Assembly: GCA_903909435.1 (NCBI GenBank)
Contig: CAIVVT010000178.1
Location: 35,923 to 99,922, forward strand
DNA from: an uncultured Acidobacteriia bacterium
Lineage (GTDB): Bacteria; Acidobacteriota; Terriglobia; Bryobacterales; Bryobacteraceae
Reading direction: 5' to 3'
DNA: 64,000 nt
The first letter of the stretch is position 1. Each line of letters opens with the position of its first letter. Under the pieces are notes generated by a model. That model did not search any database, was not told the DNA's origin, and saw only the letters and a list, made by a program, of their open reading frames with translations. This document shows, piece after piece, positions 1 to 10,191 of this stretch. Both the position numbers and the translations under genes were made by a program.

Positions 1-1
1 A

Positions 2-115
2 GCGGACGTTGGACGCGTAAAGGTGCGGGTGATTCGCACCGACGAGGAACTCATGATCGCCAGATCCGTAACACGCCTGCTTGACCTTGGATGGACCGGG
101 AATGATAAGCCATGA
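2..115 (+). CDS. ackA: Acetate kinase, C-terminal end (partial)
   Basis: The first 114 bases read in frame into TGA at 113-115 and encode a typical acetate kinase C-terminus: [16 protein letters not shown] followed by a short tail. The rest of the gene lies left of the window. The enzyme interconverts acetyl phosphate and acetate with ADP/ATP in the cytoplasm. The stop overlaps the phosphoketolase start as ATGA, so the two genes are translationally coupled. The pairing makes sense because phosphoketolase releases acetyl phosphate, which acetate kinase uses to make ATP. The assignment rests on this short tail plus the neighbour. Confidence 0.8.
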   Translation, partial: ADVGRVKVRVIRTDEELMIARSVTRLLDLGWTGNDKP

Positions 116-2481
116 AAACAAATACTCTAACGCCGGAACTGCTGCACGACATCGACGCTTACTGGCGCGCCGCCAACTACTTGTCCGTCGGGCAGATCTA
201 TCTTTACGACAATCCACTACTGAAGCGGCCGCTGGTGCTCGCCGACGTGAAGCATATGCTGCTGGGTCATTGGGGTACGACGCCGGGACAGAACTTCATA
301 TACGCTCACTTGAATCGGGTAATCAAACAATTCGATCTCAACATGATCTACGTCTCCGGCCCCGGGCACGGCGGCCCGGCCGTGGTTGGCAACACCTACC
401 TTGAGGGGACCTACAGTGAGGTTTATCCCGACATCAGCCAGGATGAGGCGGGATTGCGCAAGCTCTTTTTGCAGTTCTCGTTTCCGGGCGGAATCCCCAG
501 CCACGCCTCACCCGAATGCCCGGGTTCGATCCATGAGGGCGGCGAGCTGGGTTACTCCCTAAGTCACTCATTCGGAGCAGCATTCGACAACCCCGATCTG
601 ATCGTCGCTTGCGTCGTCGGCGATGGAGAGGCGGAGACCGGACCACTCGCAACGGCATGGCATTCCAACAAGTTCCTCAATCCCGCCACTGACGGCGCGG
701 TACTGCCCATCCTGCATCTCAACGGTTTCAAGATATCCAACCCGACAGTGCTCGCACGCATCACCCACGGGGAATTGGAGCAGTTGCTGCGCGGCTACGG
801 CTGGACGCCGTACTTCGTTGAGGGGCATGAACCCGGCCTGATGCACGAGGCCATGGCAGGTGCACTCGACATCGCGATCGGCCAGATCAGGCAAATCCAG
901 CAGGACGCCCGCGTTCACGGTAACGGCACGCGTCCGCGCTGGCCGATGATCGTGCTGAATTCGCCCAAGGGCTGGACTGGCCCGAGGATCGTCGACGGCT
1001 TGCAGGTGGAAGGTACGTTTCGTTCCCATCAGGTGCCTCTCTCCGACCCCGCAAGCCATCCCGAACACCTGAAGCTCCTGGAAGAATGGCTGCGGAGTTA
1101 CCGGCCGCAGGAACTTTTCGATGAGCAGGGCCGCCTGAAACCTGAATTGGCCGAGCTCGCGCCAAAGGGCGAACGACGCATGGGCGCAAATCCACACGCC
1201 AACGGAGGCATGCTGCTGCGAGACCTGCGCATGCCTGATTTTCGGGATTTCGCGGAAGAAGTACCCATGCCGGGCGCGCACGGCATGGGCGACGTCCACG
1301 TGCTGGGACCCTTCCTGCGGGACGTAACGAAGCTGAACAGCGAGCAGCGCAACTTCCGCGTCTTCGGCCCGGACGAGACGCTCTCTAACGGATTGGAAGC
1401 GCTATTCCAAGTGACCCCCCGTCAATGGGAGGCGGCGACCGTCCCGAACGATGAGTTCCTCGCACCCTACGGTCGCGTCCTGGAGATGCTCAGCGAACAC
1501 CAGTGCGAGGGATGGCTCGAGGGCTATCTGCTCACTGGAAGGCATGGCCTGTTCAACTGCTATGAGGCGTTCATCCACATAGTGGACTCGATGTTCAACC
1601 AGCACGCCAAGTGGTTGAAGGTTACTTCACGTCTCCCGTGGCGGCGCAAGATCGCATCCCTGAACTATCTGTTGGCCTCTCATGTCTGGCGTCAGGATCA
1701 CAACGGCTTCACGCATCAGGATCCGGGCTTCATTGACCACGTGGTCAATAAGAAGGCAGAGATCGTGCGGGTCTATCTTCCGCCGGATGCGAACTGCCTT
1801 TTGTCGGTGATGGACCACTGCCTGCGCAGTCGCCATTACGTCAACGTAGTCATCGCAGGAAAACACCCGGCGCCGCAGTGGCTGGCCATGGACGCAGCCG
1901 TGAAGCATTGCACCGAAGGCATAGGCATCTGGCAGTGGGCTAGCAATGATCAGGGCGGCGCGCCGGACGTGGTCATGGCCTGCTGTGGCGACGTGCCTAC
2001 ACTGGAGACACTGGCCGCCGTCTCCATCCTGCGCGAGCATTTGCCCGACCTGAAGGTGCGAGTCATCAACGTCGTCGATCTCATGCGGCTTCAACCCCAA
2101 AGCGAACACCCGCATGGGCTGAGCGACATGGACTTCAATGATCTCTTCACCAAAGACAAACCGGTGATTTTCGCTTTCCACGCCTATCCTTCTCTGATCC
2201 ATCGGCTGTCTTACCGCCGCACCAACCACGACAACATCCACGTGCACGGATACAAAGAAGAGGGCACGATAACCACGCCGTTCGATATGACGGTACTGAA
2301 TGATCTGGATCGCTTCCATCTGGTGATGGATGTGATCGACCGCGCCCCGCGGACCGGTGACAAGGGTATCTACCTCAAGCAGCAACTCAAGGACAAACTG
2401 ATCGAGCATAAGCAATACATCGACAAAAATGGCGAGGACCTGCCGGAGATTCGGAATTGGAAATGGAGCAATCCAGCGTGA
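112..2481 (+). CDS. xfp: Phosphoketolase (Xfp family)
   Basis: A 789-residue thiamine-diphosphate enzyme, full length for the family. It splits xylulose 5-phosphate and/or fructose 6-phosphate with phosphate into acetyl phosphate and glyceraldehyde 3-phosphate or erythrose 4-phosphate. Family segments are visible: [11 protein letters not shown] near residue 80, [15 protein letters not shown] near 142-156, [11 protein letters not shown] for diphosphate/Mg binding near 168-178, and the C-terminal [13 protein letters not shown] near 723-735. It overlaps the acetate kinase gene by 4 bp, consistent with a short phosphoketolase pathway that yields acetate and ATP. Whether it prefers the C5 or C6 substrate cannot be told from sequence alone. 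Confidence 0.95.
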   Translation: MKTNTLTPELLHDIDAYWRAANYLSVGQIYLYDNPLLKRPLVLADVKHMLLGHWGTTPGQNFIYAHLNRVIKQFDLNMIYVSGPGHGGPAVVGNTYLEGTYSEVYPDISQDEAGLRKLFLQFSFPGGIPSHASPECPGSIHEGGELGYSLSHSFGAAFDNPDLIVACVVGDGEAETGPLATAWHSNKFLNPATDGAVLPILHLNGFKISNPTVLARITHGELEQLLRGYGWTPYFVEGHEPGLMHEAMAGALDIAIGQIRQIQQDARVHGNGTRPRWPMIVLNSPKGWTGPRIVDGLQVEGTFRSHQVPLSDPASHPEHLKLLEEWLRSYRPQELFDEQGRLKPELAELAPKGERRMGANPHANGGMLLRDLRMPDFRDFAEEVPMPGAHGMGDVHVLGPFLRDVTKLNSEQRNFRVFGPDETLSNGLEALFQVTPRQWEAATVPNDEFLAPYGRVLEMLSEHQCEGWLEGYLLTGRHGLFNCYEAFIHIVDSMFNQHAKWLKVTSRLPWRRKIASLNYLLASHVWRQDHNGFTHQDPGFIDHVVNKKAEIVRVYLPPDANCLLSVMDHCLRSRHYVNVVIAGKHPAPQWLAMDAAVKHCTEGIGIWQWASNDQGGAPDVVMACCGDVPTLETLAAVSILREHLPDLKVRVINVVDLMRLQPQSEHPHGLSDMDFNDLFTKDKPVIFAFHAYPSLIHRLSYRRTNHDNIHVHGYKEEGTITTPFDMTVLNDLDRFHLVMDVIDRAPRTGDKGIYLKQQLKDKLIEHKQYIDKNGEDLPEIRNWKWSNPA

Positions 2482-2944
2482 ACGCGCGGCAAGTCCGGAA
2501 CCATGCTCCTGCGAAGGCGCGCTCCGATCGTCACGCAGAGTGCAGGCACAGGACGAACGCTAGTCTCCTCGGCATAGACGTAATTCGACAAGTGTCCTCG
2601 TGATGATTCGTTGGACGCCATCCTCGCAGTCTCGGCCCAGGAAACCTCGGATGAAATCGCGGATCGAGGGCTGCCGCCGATTAGGCTGATCCGCAACTGA
2701 CTGTGGCCGTCGGCAGGATCACACTGCGGGGTGCCTCGAAGCTCTGCAGCCTCCCAGCCTATCGCGTGAAGCGAGGCTTGCCTCTAATGGGCGCCTGGAT
2801 GAAGCTGGTTCACGCCAAACCGGGTAAGGATGACATTCTATTGTCCCAATTCCACGGCGAAACTTAGCACAAGAGTTCCGGTGGAGCCAGTACGATGAGC
2901 ATCCGTCACCGGCCGGGAGGTTAGTCTTCGGTCCAGCTGCCTGC
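2482..2944. other. Intergenic region between convergent genes
   Basis: This 463-bp stretch separates the ends of the phosphoketolase gene and the leftward polysaccharide operon. The short open frames in it have no recognisable motif, ribosome binding site or family resemblance. No clear hairpin with a T-tract was seen. Confidence 0.5.
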
Positions 2945-4006
2945 TTATGAGTTTGCGGCCGGCCGGGCGGCTCCAACTTTGCTGCCAGCAGCCTCCATCA
3001 TGATGCAGAAGGCTTGCGCCTCGGTCGACGTGCCTGATCGGTCGAAATGGGGCGCTCCGCAGACGTCCTGCACGTACCCAAGCGCGTCCATCTTCTTGCG
3101 TGCTGCGTCGCGCATGCAGTTCGCTTGTGCAAGGTAGCGTTGCGGAAGCCAGCCAGCCAAAACACCCTCGTAGATCGCGAAGGCCAGCATTTGCGCCAGG
3201 TTCGTTTCGATGAACGTTGACGGATCGTCGATGACATCGTGGAACAGCCCATCATTTCGCTGATGCGCCAGGCAACCCTCCAAAATGTCCTGAACGAACG
3301 CCGCCAGGTACCCGCGCTCCCGTCGCTGCTCTTTGGGCAACGAACGGATGACTCGCGCCATTCCCGCTGCGGCCCAGCCGTTTCCGCCTCCCCAGAAGTC
3401 CTTGCGTTTGAACTGTTGCTTTGCGTCGTCCCACATGTGCGAGAGTAGCCTCTTCTCGGGACTCCAGAGACGCAGGCGATAGCCCTCTATCTGCTTCAGC
3501 GCTTCCTCGTGGAGGCCCATCGCCGCCAGGAACGGAGGAGCGCAGTTCAACCCGTCGGACCAGATTTCCGGCCCGAAGACGTGATACAGAATCCCGTCGG
3601 CGTTGCGGGGGGCTTTATGCCGGATCCACTCCAGCAGCCCCTCTACTGCCTGCTTGATCTGCGGGTCCGCGGTCCACTCCGCCGCCTTCGCGTAGGCCGC
3701 GCCACCCATGGCTGGATCGGTGGGCCCTCCGTTGACAACCACCGCCAGACGTCCGTCGGCCTCCTTCTGGACGATGGCCGCTTTCGTCAACAGAATGACC
3801 ATCTCGCGGTCGCCCGCTTCCAGCATTGCTTGGGCCAGAATCCCTTGCTCCCAATCGCGGCGCTGCATCGCCAAAGCCGCCCGCTTGGCCTTCTGAATCC
3901 GTCCCTGGCCCTCACTCGGTTCTGCCAGTGTGGAGAACGCAGGCGTCGCAACCGCTGCGCCCGCGCCAATCAACGACGTGCAGGATATGAAAGTTCTTCG
4001 CTTCAT
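2945..4006 (-). CDS. GH105/GH88-like unsaturated uronyl hydrolase, secreted
   Basis: A 353-residue protein with an N-terminal signal (KRR, then a hydrophobic stretch to about residue 28) and an alpha/alpha-barrel of the glycosyl hydrolase 88/105 type. Supporting segments are the early RRDWEQG near 49-55, IWSDGLNCAPPFLA near 148-161 with the probable catalytic Asp151 in the W-x-D motif, FWGGGNGWA, and ETNLAQMLAFAIYEG. These enzymes remove unsaturated uronic acid residues from oligosaccharides made by polysaccharide lyases, such as rhamnogalacturonan fragments. ATG 4006 is chosen over an upstream in-frame start because GGAGG lies 5 bases before it and the signal peptide begins there. It is the last gene of the leftward operon, 16 bp after the propeller gene. 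The exact substrate is an inference. Confidence 0.8.
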   Translation of the reverse strand: MKRRTFISCTSLIGAGAAVATPAFSTLAEPSEGQGRIQKAKRAALAMQRRDWEQGILAQAMLEAGDREMVILLTKAAIVQKEADGRLAVVVNGGPTDPAMGGAAYAKAAEWTADPQIKQAVEGLLEWIRHKAPRNADGILYHVFGPEIWSDGLNCAPPFLAAMGLHEEALKQIEGYRLRLWSPEKRLLSHMWDDAKQQFKRKDFWGGGNGWAAAGMARVIRSLPKEQRRERGYLAAFVQDILEGCLAHQRNDGLFHDVIDDPSTFIETNLAQMLAFAIYEGVLAGWLPQRYLAQANCMRDAARKKMDALGYVQDVCGAPHFDRSGTSTEAQAFCIMMEAAGSKVGAARPAANS

Positions 4007-4022
4007 AGTGCCTCCAACTCTA

Positions 4023-4913
4023 TCAATGCAAGATCTCGCCCTGGATCGCATCACCTGCGACGTCGATCAACTGCACGCTGGAAATCGTCTTCATCGTGCG
4101 ATGGTCGGCGAAGGTCCAGACCACCTTCTTGTCCGGCGTGACTTCGATCAGGTGCGGTGCCTTGCCAAGATTGCCGTGGCCCAGCCAGTTACTCATGACC
4201 GTATTGCCATTGGGCAGCCGCTGCAGCCCGCTCATGAACTTCAGGCTCACGCCGGGAAGTTCGTCGCCGCTAACCGACCAGACGGTCTCGCCTGTGGGTG
4301 AGACCTCAAACACGCTCGCTGCAGCACCACCGGCATCCGCGCCGGCGATGAGCGTATTGCCGTTCGGCAGCCGAATCGCGCTGTGCGGCCCTCCGAGAAC
4401 GAGGATCTCGCGGACCAACTTCCCCTGCGGATCGTACTCTCTGACAGCCTTGCCCCCGTAGTGGCACACCAGGTAGTTGCCGTTCGCCAGGCGGCGCGCG
4501 TTGCGCATGTAGGCGTGCCCGCCGTCCTGCCCTGCTGGAAGCAGCCGAACCTCTTTTGCGATCTCCCCGGACGGGCTCACTTCCAGGAGGCGTCCGGAGT
4601 TGCACTCGCCGATGAACGTGTTCCCGTTCGGCAGCCGCTGGCAGGCATATATCTCGGAGGCGGACTCGTAGGAGAAGACCACCTTCTTCCCGCGCGTGAC
4701 CTCCTTCACTCCGTGGCCGGTGTCGAACAGCAGATTGCCGTTGGGGAGCAGCCAGATGTCATTGGCATCGGGAGCGTCGTAGCTCCATTCGGCCTGTCCG
4801 TTCTCAGCCACAACGAAGACCTTACCCTGGGTGTAGTCCGTGCAGACGAAGCGGTGCGATGGCGCGCCAGCACACAAACCCAAAGCGGCGAGACCGGCCA
4901 GCAGCATATTCAT
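4023..4913 (-). CDS. Secreted beta-propeller protein with RLPNGNT repeats
   Basis: A 296-residue protein with a short signal peptide (to about residue 16) and at least five blades, each carrying a variant of RLPNGNT or LPNGNLL followed by a short strand and an EVSPTGE or EYDPQGK turn. The repeats resemble the PQQ-like/arylsulfotransferase type of propeller, but no catalytic residues of either enzyme class are identifiable. It lies inside the uronate polysaccharide operon, between the GH3 and GH105-like genes, so a sugar-binding or accessory periplasmic role is possible. A weak AGGGG ribosome binding site precedes the ATG. Function is not assigned. Confidence 0.75.
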   Translation of the reverse strand: MNMLLAGLAALGLCAGAPSHRFVCTDYTQGKVFVVAENGQAEWSYDAPDANDIWLLPNGNLLFDTGHGVKEVTRGKKVVFSYESASEIYACQRLPNGNTFIGECNSGRLLEVSPSGEIAKEVRLLPAGQDGGHAYMRNARRLANGNYLVCHYGGKAVREYDPQGKLVREILVLGGPHSAIRLPNGNTLIAGADAGGAAASVFEVSPTGETVWSVSGDELPGVSLKFMSGLQRLPNGNTVMSNWLGHGNLGKAPHLIEVTPDKKVVWTFADHRTMKTISSVQLIDVAGDAIQGEILH

Positions 4914-4977
4914 TCGATGCCCCTGCTACTCTATCGCGCGCGCCTATCGGACTTCTTCCCCGCTCTTGCCAATTGCG

Positions 4978-7461
4978 TCAATTCGTCGGGCATGCCGCGC
5001 CCGCTTTCGTTTCGATGATTCGGATTCTTGACACGGAGATATCCAGATTACCGGCCGTTTCCAGATGCAAAACAGTCGGCGTACGACGTAGGTCCTGCGC
5101 TGAGAAGCAGGACAGCGGAACGGCCAAGGTCGCATAGCTACCGACCGGCAGGGCGCTGAGCTGACCTGCTATCGGCAACGACGCCGATCCTATGCTAAGT
5201 CTTGCGGTTCCCGACGGCGCCGTGTTGATCCTGACAGTGAGCGACAACATCATGGCGCCATTTGCCTCGCGGCTGAGATCGCTTGGCGTATCTGCGCCGA
5301 CTTCGAACCACGCGGCCGACTTGCCGTTCCACACCAGGTGCAGGGCCAAGTCTGCTTGCGGTTCCACCATCAGACCGGCTGAGCCATACAACGTCGTACG
5401 CGTCCCGACATAGTCCATGTGTGGGGCGTTGCTGTCTCCGATGGAGAGCTTGTAGCCGTTCCAGGCCGTTCCCTTAGCGAAGAACACGTTCCTTTCCCCA
5501 TACTTCGCACTGTCCTTTACCTCTGGCAGTATGGGCGTTTGGGCAGGCATGGCGTAGCTCAGTCCGTAGCCCAAGGCAAACTGCGGGCGATAGTTCGCAT
5601 CGCCAACATTGAGAGGAGTCTGGTCGGGGCGCGCCGGCCAGGAGAAGCTGAGCCTGCCGGTGAAATCGCTCTTTCCTAGCAGCACATCTGCTACCCCTTG
5701 ACCTTCCGATCCTGGTAGCCAAGCTTCCACGAACGCATCTGCGGCGTTGATCTGCGGGTTTACATAAAGCGCCCTGCCCGAGAGCATCACAGCGACCACT
5801 GGAATCCCGCGTGCCTTCAGCTTCTTTATCAGTTCGAGTGTTTCGCCGCCATCGTGGTGCAAAGCTACGTCCGGCTGGTCGCCCATGTATTCGGCGTATG
5901 GCACTTCTCCGAACACAACGACGGCAACATCGGGCTTTTGCGCAGAAGTGCCGTCAGGGCTGAGCAGTGCCAGCCCACCCCCCGCATCGATCTCTGCCTT
6001 GAGTCCTTCATAAATGGATGTGGCGCCGGGGAAGTCGTCCCTCCCGTTATCCGTGCCTTGCCAGCTCAGCGTCCAGCCCCCCGCCTGCATGGCGATGTTG
6101 TCGGCGCCGTCACCTGCGATCAGCACGCTCGAACTCGGCTTGATCGGCAGAACCCCATTGTTCTTCAGGAGCACGAGGGACTCGCGCACTGCCCTGCGCG
6201 CGACAGTGCGATGTGCGGCCGAGCCGATCGGGGCAAATGTGGCCGGTCGCCGGTCGGGTGGAGGCTCATCGAACACGCCCATGCGCATCTTAACGCGCAG
6301 GATGCGGCGGACTGCATCGTCAAGTCGCTCAATCGGGATGGTACCGTCTTTGACCTCTCTGACTAGGTTGGCATACAACGCCTTCCACTCTTTCGGCTGG
6401 TTGAAGATATCGATTCCGGCATTGAATGCCGCCGGGCAATCAGACTCGGTACATCCGGGAATCTGGCCATGCGCCAACCAATCCCCCATGATGAAACCAT
6501 CCATGCCCATCCGGCCTTTGAGTACGTCCGTCAGAAGCGCTTTGTTCGCATGCATCCTGACTCCATGCCAGGAATTGAAAGATGCCATGACGGATTGCGT
6601 GCCCGCGTTGACGGCCTGCGTATATCCCGCGGCATGCAGTCTGATCAGATCGGCCTCGCTTGCCAGCGAGTCGCCCTCATCTCGTCCGCCATCTGTCGAT
6701 CCGTCCCCGAGGAAGTGCTTCGTACTGGAAATCACATGCGTCTGATCGAGAAATGTTTCCCCCGATCCTTGAACACCTGAGACCATGGCGGCCGCGTATT
6801 CAGCGACGATCTTGGGATCTTCCGAGTAACTCTCATAGGTGCGACCCCACCGGTCGTCGCGGGCCACTGCAATGGTTGGCGAGAACGACCAGTCCATTCC
6901 CGTTGAACGCACCTCGGCGGCGGTCGCTTCGCCGATCTGCCGGATGAGTTCCGGATCATGCGCCGCGCCCAGCCCGATATTGTGCGGAAACACTGTCGCG
7001 CCGTAGACGTTGTTGTGTCCGTGTACAGCGTCCGACGCCCAAATCAGCGGGATGCGGATACGGTTCGCCGGATCCACCGAGGCATCGTAGTACGGCTCGA
7101 TCAGACTGACCCAGTCTTGCACGCTCGAATGTTTGTTCCCGCCCGGTACTCCACCGCCGCCATTCTCGATCGAGCCTATGTGATAGGTGATGACGTCCTT
7201 GGGCGTGATCGTCTTCCATTCCGGCTGGATGACCTGGCCCACCTTCTCCTCAACGCTCATCGATTTCAGCAGGCCATCGATGCGGCCCTCTGTCCTGCGA
7301 TCGAGGCCGATCGGCGACTTGCTGGCCGGCCATAGCTCGGGATGAACGACCGGACCTTGGCTATTGGGCTGGTTCTGCTGAGCGCGAGTGGGAACTCGCG
7401 CCGCCAGGGAAATAACCACCGCAAAGCCGGCGCGAATTAGAATTGAATCGAATTTCATCAC
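4978..7461 (-). CDS. Glycoside hydrolase family 3 exo-beta-glucosidase/glucanase, secreted
   Basis: An 827-residue exported GH3 enzyme. After a signal peptide (about residues 1-27) comes the GH3 N-terminal barrel with RIPLIWASDAVHGHNNVYGA, the KH pair at 249-250 in the SSTKHFLGDG segment, and the probable nucleophile Asp327 in GFIMGDWLAHG. The second GH3 domain follows (LVLLKNNGVLPI, then VEAWLPGSEGQGVADVL). The extra C-terminal 150-170 residues match the galactose-binding-like ExoP C-terminal domain. It removes terminal beta-linked sugars from oligosaccharides in the periplasm or outside the cell. It sits 36 bp after the symporter gene, which could import the freed sugar. Linkage specificity (beta-1,3 or beta-1,4 glucoside, or xyloside) is uncertain. 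Confidence 0.92.
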   Translation of the reverse strand: MMKFDSILIRAGFAVVISLAARVPTRAQQNQPNSQGPVVHPELWPASKSPIGLDRRTEGRIDGLLKSMSVEEKVGQVIQPEWKTITPKDVITYHIGSIENGGGGVPGGNKHSSVQDWVSLIEPYYDASVDPANRIRIPLIWASDAVHGHNNVYGATVFPHNIGLGAAHDPELIRQIGEATAAEVRSTGMDWSFSPTIAVARDDRWGRTYESYSEDPKIVAEYAAAMVSGVQGSGETFLDQTHVISSTKHFLGDGSTDGGRDEGDSLASEADLIRLHAAGYTQAVNAGTQSVMASFNSWHGVRMHANKALLTDVLKGRMGMDGFIMGDWLAHGQIPGCTESDCPAAFNAGIDIFNQPKEWKALYANLVREVKDGTIPIERLDDAVRRILRVKMRMGVFDEPPPDRRPATFAPIGSAAHRTVARRAVRESLVLLKNNGVLPIKPSSSVLIAGDGADNIAMQAGGWTLSWQGTDNGRDDFPGATSIYEGLKAEIDAGGGLALLSPDGTSAQKPDVAVVVFGEVPYAEYMGDQPDVALHHDGGETLELIKKLKARGIPVVAVMLSGRALYVNPQINAADAFVEAWLPGSEGQGVADVLLGKSDFTGRLSFSWPARPDQTPLNVGDANYRPQFALGYGLSYAMPAQTPILPEVKDSAKYGERNVFFAKGTAWNGYKLSIGDSNAPHMDYVGTRTTLYGSAGLMVEPQADLALHLVWNGKSAAWFEVGADTPSDLSREANGAMMLSLTVRINTAPSGTARLSIGSASLPIAGQLSALPVGSYATLAVPLSCFSAQDLRRTPTVLHLETAGNLDISVSRIRIIETKAGAACPTN

Positions 7462-7497
7462 AACGAATCCTTCCGTGCCATGCTTGCCGCCGGTCTC

Positions 7498-9189
7498 CTA
7501 CCAGAAGACGACATACAAAGCTGCCAGCAAACCGAATACGGTCAATGCGCCCGCCAGGAATCCATTCGACACCCTGAAGAACGATGCGTCGACCGCCAAA
7601 GCGACGCCGGCTGGACCTTCACCGCCCGGAGGCGCCGGCCGTCTTCCGAGCAGACTGATCAGAATCATCCCTACCATGCAGAAAATGAAGACGCCCCCCA
7701 TGCGATCCAGGAATGGAATCTCATAAAGGCCGGCCTGGTTCAGCCTGGAGAAGCCGAAGGAGGCGAGCCAGGAAAGATTCGTCCATCGTGGAAGAACTTC
7801 AAGGAAGCAGGAACAGGCGAAGCCACCCAGAGTTGCAAAGAGCGCCGCATTGGAGGTCGCGCGTTTCCAGAAGAAGCCCATAACAAACATGGCGAAGATT
7901 CCCGGGCTCACGAACCCCGTGTATCTCTGGATGAACTGAAAGCCGCCTTCCTTGTCAATGCCCAGGTGCGGCGCGATCAGGATCGCAATCGCCATCGCCA
8001 CGACAATCACGCACTTACCGATCCATACGATCTTCTTTTCGTCAACCTCCGGGTGGAGATACCGCTTGTAGATATCGAGCGTGAAAATGGTGGCGATGCT
8101 GTTCGCTTTTCCAGCCAACGAAGCCACAACCGCCGCGGTGAGTGCGGCAAACGCGAGGCCCTTCATGCCGGTGGGCAGTAGGTTCAGCAAGACTGGGTAG
8201 GCCTTGTCGGAATTCACTTTTCCTGCGAGCAGCAACTCATCATGAAAGGAGCCTTGTTGACACAAGACATATGCGGCGATACCGGGTAGAACGACAATCA
8301 CTGGCATCATTAGCTTCAGAAAAGATGCAAATAACAGACCGTTGCGCGCCGTAGGCAAGCTGGCTCCGAGAGCCCGCTGTGTGATGTATTGATTGCAGCC
8401 CCAGTAACTCAGATGAGAAACCCACATTCCTCCAATCAATACCGTCAGGCCAGGCAGATCGATGTAGTTTGGATTGTCTCTCTTCAGGATCATGTGAAAA
8501 TGATCGCTTGCGTGGGTCATCGTCAGATTGAAGCCGTTGATGACCCCAGTCGTTCCGAACTGTTGAGAAACTAGATTCAGGGCGAGATAGGTGGTGACCA
8601 GGCCTCCGAGGACAAGAAAGAACACTTGGATGACGTCGGTATATCCAATGACTTTCATGCCTCCCAGCGTGATGACTAGGGCAAAAACTGCGAGTGCCAT
8701 CATGCACACATTGTGATCGAGGCCGGAAATAGCGTTAATGGCGAGAGCGCCGAGATAGAGAATCGAAGTGAGATTCACCACGACATAGAGCAGTAGCCAG
8801 AAGACCGCCATGATCATCGCCACAGTGCCGTTATAGCGTTGGCGCAAGAACTGCGGCATAGTGTAAATCTTGTTCGTCAGATAAACCGGCATGAAGAACA
8901 CCGCTACGATCAGCAGCGTGGCCGCCGCCAGCCATTCGTACGAGGCGATGGCCAAACCCATCTTAAAGCCGGATCCGCTCATGCCGATCATCTGCTCGGC
9001 GGAGATGTTTGAAGCGATAAGGGAGGCGCCGATTGCCCACCAGGTTAGGGTGCCTTCGGCCAGAAAGTAGTCCTTCGACGAAGCCGCCGCTGCCTTCTTC
9101 TTCGTATAGATCCAACATCCGTAACCGGAAACGATGAGGAAATAGACGAGGAAGACGAGATAGTCAGCGAAATGGAGCGTTTGTTGCAT
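7498..9189 (-). CDS. Sodium:solute symporter (SSS family), sugar type
   Basis: A 563-residue integral membrane protein with about 14 hydrophobic helices. The N-terminus has the SSS signature KDYFLAEGTLTWWAIGASLIA followed by NISAEQMIGMSGSG, which resembles SglT-type sodium/sugar symporters. Later segments AALTAAVVASLAGKANS and QRYTGFVSPGIFAMF also fit. It should move a monosaccharide or uronic acid across the inner membrane with Na+. It lies between the aldo/keto reductase and GH3 genes in the leftward uronate operon, so a product of the operon's hydrolases is the likely cargo. The length is normal. Confidence 0.92.
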   Translation of the reverse strand: MQQTLHFADYLVFLVYFLIVSGYGCWIYTKKKAAAASSKDYFLAEGTLTWWAIGASLIASNISAEQMIGMSGSGFKMGLAIASYEWLAAATLLIVAVFFMPVYLTNKIYTMPQFLRQRYNGTVAMIMAVFWLLLYVVVNLTSILYLGALAINAISGLDHNVCMMALAVFALVITLGGMKVIGYTDVIQVFFLVLGGLVTTYLALNLVSQQFGTTGVINGFNLTMTHASDHFHMILKRDNPNYIDLPGLTVLIGGMWVSHLSYWGCNQYITQRALGASLPTARNGLLFASFLKLMMPVIVVLPGIAAYVLCQQGSFHDELLLAGKVNSDKAYPVLLNLLPTGMKGLAFAALTAAVVASLAGKANSIATIFTLDIYKRYLHPEVDEKKIVWIGKCVIVVAMAIAILIAPHLGIDKEGGFQFIQRYTGFVSPGIFAMFVMGFFWKRATSNAALFATLGGFACSCFLEVLPRWTNLSWLASFGFSRLNQAGLYEIPFLDRMGGVFIFCMVGMILISLLGRRPAPPGGEGPAGVALAVDASFFRVSNGFLAGALTVFGLLAALYVVFW

Positions 9190-9269
9190 GGCGATGTCGT
9201 CGTGAGGACTGTTGAACCTTAACAGTGTGTAGTGAACGCGAGTGGTGCTTGACTAATCCCGATAGCGGC

Positions 9270-10175
9270 TCATGGGATCTTTCGGCCTTGCGCCGCTTCC
9301 CAAAGCGCATACCAGTCTTCGCGTTCCATCGCGATTGCCTCGGACCGCGCTGCGGACCGGAGCCGCTCCGGGTTGTTCGTACCGATGACCGGGAGCGGGC
9401 GCGCTGGGTGCGCAAGGATCCAGGCGTAGGCAAGCTGTTCCAGCGTTGCCCCGTCGTAGCGGCTCGACATGCTCTTCGCCGCCACCGCCAGTCGATTAGC
9501 GGCGGGATTGGTTGGATCGAAGATCCGCCCGCCCGCAAGCGGACTCCACGCCATTGGCGGCACTCCGAGTTTCTCGCATTGATGCAGGGTGCCGTCCTCG
9601 ATCGGCTCCGGGTGCAACAGGTGAAACTCAATCTGGTTGGTAACGAGCGGTTTTTCCATGTGCGTGCTCAACAGGTCGAACTGCGAAACGCTGAAGTTAG
9701 ATGCGCCCGCCTCACGGATCTTGCCTGTGCGCAACAACTCATTCAATCCCGCGGCCGTGTCATCAGCACGTGTGAGCCAGTCGGGGCGATGCACGAGAAA
9801 GAGATCCACGTGGTCTGTGCCGAGCAGGCTCAGGGACTGCTCAAGACTCCTGATGAGGCGCGGACCGCTGGCATCGTAATGTGCCGTGTGGCGCTCGGGA
9901 CACTGCGGATAGGGCACATAAATGCCCGCTTTCGTGACGATCTCAATTCTGTCGCGCAGGCCCGGTGACAGCGCGAGCGCCGCGCCCAGCATTCGCTCGA
10001 CCTCGTAGAGGCCGTAGATCTCGGCGGTGTCGATGGTCGTGATGCCGAGTTCGAGGCAGGCGTGCAGCCGGCGGTTGACTTCCTGTGGGTTCGGCTCCGT
10101 GTCGAGCAGCCGCCAGGTGCCATAAACCATACGCGAGAAGTTCGGGCCGCGCTGAGAGAGTTGTGTTCGTTTCAC
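9270..10175 (-). CDS. Aldo/keto reductase
   Basis: A 301-residue NADPH-dependent (beta/alpha)8 oxidoreductase. The catalytic tetrad is visible: Asp49 in TTIDTAEIYG, Tyr54, Lys82 in IVTKAG, and His129 in LFLVHRPDW. The SNFS segment and the C-terminal PVIGTNNPERL nucleotide-binding segment are also present. It resembles the YdhF-like branch. In the operon, after the DUF1349 gene and before the symporter, it may reduce a keto- or aldo-uronic acid or process an oxidised sugar, but the substrate is not visible from sequence. Confidence 0.9.
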   Translation of the reverse strand: MKRTQLSQRGPNFSRMVYGTWRLLDTEPNPQEVNRRLHACLELGITTIDTAEIYGLYEVERMLGAALALSPGLRDRIEIVTKAGIYVPYPQCPERHTAHYDASGPRLIRSLEQSLSLLGTDHVDLFLVHRPDWLTRADDTAAGLNELLRTGKIREAGASNFSVSQFDLLSTHMEKPLVTNQIEFHLLHPEPIEDGTLHQCEKLGVPPMAWSPLAGGRIFDPTNPAANRLAVAAKSMSSRYDGATLEQLAYAWILAHPARPLPVIGTNNPERLRSAARSEAIAMEREDWYALWEAAQGRKIP

Positions 10176-10191
10176 GGGTTTCGGGAGGGGC

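Noticed and set aside
568..1299. 243-residue minus-strand frame inside the phosphoketolase gene
   Set aside because: It is antisense to a strongly conserved enzyme, lacks family features and is explained by high GC codon bias.
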